Assembly (NCBI GenBank): GCA_030039515.1
Contig: JASHVT010000004.1
Location: 1-6,043 of the forward strand
Source of the DNA: Nitrososphaerales archaeon
GTDB taxonomy: Archaea; Thermoproteota; Nitrososphaeria; Nitrososphaerales; Gagatemarchaeaceae
DNA: 6,043 bases
Reading direction: 5' to 3'
Positions 4,758 through 6,043 of this stretch are shown here, in pieces. Under the pieces are notes generated by a model. The model searched no databases and was not told the origin of the DNA. It saw nothing but the letters and a program-made list of their open reading frames with translations. Positions within the stretch are counted from its first letter, which is position 1, and each line of letters opens with the position of its first letter. The translations under genes were made by a program, and so were the position numbers.

Positions 4758-4768
4758 GACGTAACGTC
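4758..4768. promoter_or_regulatory. Perfect 5-1-5 palindrome between divergent promoters
   Basis: GACGT-A-ACGTC is an exact inverted repeat with a single-base centre. It sits about 16 nt upstream of the nuclease TATA-like box and about 41 nt upstream of the sedolisin TATA-like box. This position suits an operator acting on one or both divergent promoters. A looser stem, CCGTC (4769-4773) with GACGG (4785-4789), follows directly. Confidence 0.3.
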
Positions 4769-4809
4769 CCGTCCTTGGCTGGTCGACGGACAGAACTCTT
4801 TCTCCAAAC

Positions 4810-4817
4810 GATAAATA
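4810..4817 (+). promoter_or_regulatory. TATA-like box for the sedolisin gene
   Basis: GATAAATA is the clearest A/T-rich element in the divergent spacer, preceded by CCAAAC as a possible BRE. Its centre is about 27 nt upstream of TTG 4841, so transcription would begin at or within a few bases of that codon. This implies leaderless translation and argues against GTG 4826, which would lie upstream of the predicted mRNA start. Confidence 0.5.
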
Positions 4818-4840
4818 CGTGACAAGTGCCATCGCGACCG

Positions 4841-6043
4841 TTGCGTTTTGACGCATACCTGGCAAGTCCAAGGCTAGGCTCGAGGCACCTGGCCGCCGCG
4901 GTCGCGCTCATCCTGGCCCTGTCTGTCGTTGCCTCACTCCCGGCCGGCGCGGTCACCTCCACCGCACAACAGACTGAACCCGGTTCCGAGTTCAAGCTGG
5001 TCGGCCCTGCCCCAAGCACGATGCCCGTCCTGGTGACCTTCGCCATTCCGCTCAGAAACGCCGGGTACCTAGACACGCTGGTCAGCCAGATATCCGACCC
5101 GACGTCGCCGATGTACAGGCACTTCCTCACAAAGTCGGAGATCAGCGCGGACTTCCTCCCCACCGCCCAGTTCGACTCGCTCTCGCGATACCTCTCGGAA
5201 GCCGGGTTCACCATCGAGTCTACCTCGCTCGACTCGATAATAGTGGCCGAAGGGACTCCCGCGCTGCTCCAGACCGCCTTCAACGAAAACGTGGACGTCT
5301 ATACCAACGGAACGTCTGCGTACTACGCGAACACGGCGGGCCAGACCTTCGACGGGGCCTACGTCTATGCTTCAAACGCGACCTTCCTCTACACGCACCC
5401 CCTCTACACTGGGCTCTCGCAACAGGGGAACGTGACCTTCACCACGGGCTCGATCTCGCTGACGCAGCTCCAGCAGGTCTACAACGCGTCGTCCCTGTAC
5501 GCCCAGGGCTACACGGGGAGCGGGGAGACCCTCGGCATCCTTGACTTCTACGGCTCCCCGACCATCTCGAGCGACCTGCAGCAGTTCGACTCCACCTTCG
5601 GTCTGCCGAGCACCACCTTGACGGTGACCCCGGTGGGACCCTACGACCCGAACCTTGGCAACGCGCTTGGATGGAGCCCTGAGGTCTCGCTCGACGTGGA
5701 GGCGTCCCACTCGATGGCCCCCTCCGCCGCGATCGACCTCTTCGTAGCCAACGGGGCCCTCCCCCTCGCAGCCCCTCTGGCCACCATAGTCCAGGCCGAC
5801 AATGTCAGCACGCTGTCGCAGAGCTTCGGCAACCCTGAATGGTACTACTCGCTCACGTACTACCTGGGAGGCCCGTCCTGGTTCGCGCTGAACGCGCTCA
5901 TCCCCGACCAGCTTTACGCCCTCGGCTCCGCCGAGGGGATAACCTTCCTCGCGTCGTCCGGCGACGGCGGGGGAAGCGGATACAGCTCGGGGCCCGAAGG
6001 AGGGCTCCTCTACCCGTCATCCTCGCCCTATGTCACATCGGTC
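4841..6043 (+). CDS. Secreted sedolisin/kumamolisin (S53) protease precursor, 3' partial
   Basis: The frame runs open to the window end (401 codons, no stop). Residues 15-37 form a signal peptide (HLAAAVALILALSVVASL core, likely cleavage near AGA). About 55-190 is a pro-kumamolisin activation domain, with DPTSPMYRHFLTKSEI and a SRYLSEAGF helix in the expected order. The catalytic domain starts near 210 (YNASSLYAQGYTGSGETLGI). SPEVSLDVEASHSMAPSA supplies the family's catalytic Glu and Asp (Glu281, Asp285), and FLASSGDGGGSG the oxyanion-hole Asp375; the catalytic Ser motif (GTS) lies beyond the window. S53 enzymes are secreted endopeptidases, usually active at acid pH, suggesting extracellular protein use, possibly in an acidic habitat. 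TTG 4841 is preferred by the TATA spacing; GTG 4826 is the alternative and adds five residues. The gene is divergent from the nuclease/presenilin operon. Confidence 0.93.
   Translation, partial: MRFDAYLASPRLGSRHLAAAVALILALSVVASLPAGAVTSTAQQTEPGSEFKLVGPAPSTMPVLVTFAIPLRNAGYLDTLVSQISDPTSPMYRHFLTKSEISADFLPTAQFDSLSRYLSEAGFTIESTSLDSIIVAEGTPALLQTAFNENVDVYTNGTSAYYANTAGQTFDGAYVYASNATFLYTHPLYTGLSQQGNVTFTTGSISLTQLQQVYNASSLYAQGYTGSGETLGILDFYGSPTISSDLQQFDSTFGLPSTTLTVTPVGPYDPNLGNALGWSPEVSLDVEASHSMAPSAAIDLFVANGALPLAAPLATIVQADNVSTLSQSFGNPEWYYSLTYYLGGPSWFALNALIPDQLYALGSAEGITFLASSGDGGGSGYSSGPEGGLLYPSSSPYVTSV

Noticed and set aside
4696..5283. 195-residue open frame on the minus strand
   Set aside because: It lies opposite the sedolisin signal peptide and prodomain, which match the family well; the translation is Ser/Arg-rich without domains.
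1..6043. CRISPR array, insertion sequence or attachment site
   Set aside because: No regularly spaced repeats, transposase-like translation or integrase were seen. Short repeats near 690-845 are too few and irregular for CRISPR.

Overview
The window looks like a GC-rich archaeal chromosome segment, most likely from the TACK group and probably Nitrososphaeria (Thaumarchaeota) or a close relative. The evidence is a ribosomal protein L38e gene (in archaea, a TACK/Asgard trait), a stand-alone TRAM-domain protein with a Gly/Arg/Ser-rich leader, a CPSF-type beta-CASP nuclease, an archaeal presenilin-like A22 protease, a sedolisin (S53) protease, frequent GTG/TTG starts and A/T-rich TATA-like boxes just upstream of genes. 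The lineage is inferred from gene content, not from a marker phylogeny.

Layout. 1-206: no convincing gene; GC-rich and full of inverted repeats, possibly the end of a structured RNA, with a hairpin downstream of the TRAM gene. 207-536 (-): TRAM-domain protein whose coding signal runs upstream of any usable in-frame start. 540-836: TATA-like boxes, a cluster of TCGA-centred palindromes and one doubtful small ORF. 837-1412 (+): HExxH metallopeptidase-like protein. 1537-1935 (+): VOC/glyoxalase-fold protein. 2028-2285 (+): unrecognised small basic protein with CxxH and HxxC pairs, followed 10 nt later by ribosomal protein L38e (2296-2490, +). 2492-3442 (-): nine-TM presenilin-like protease. 3439-4695 (-): beta-CASP ribonuclease. 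These last two overlap by ATGA and form an operon. 4696-4840: divergent promoter region with a perfect 5-1-5 palindrome. 4841-6043 (+): secreted sedolisin precursor, cut by the window end before its catalytic serine.

How the genes relate. Two or three themes sit side by side: RNA/translation (TRAM, L38e with its small partner, beta-CASP nuclease) and proteolysis (HExxH protein, presenilin homologue, sedolisin). The firmest functional links are the ATGA-coupled nuclease/presenilin pair and the small protein/L38e pair. The sedolisin is divergent from the nuclease operon and could share regulation with it. No mobile element, CRISPR array or complete tRNA/rRNA gene was seen.
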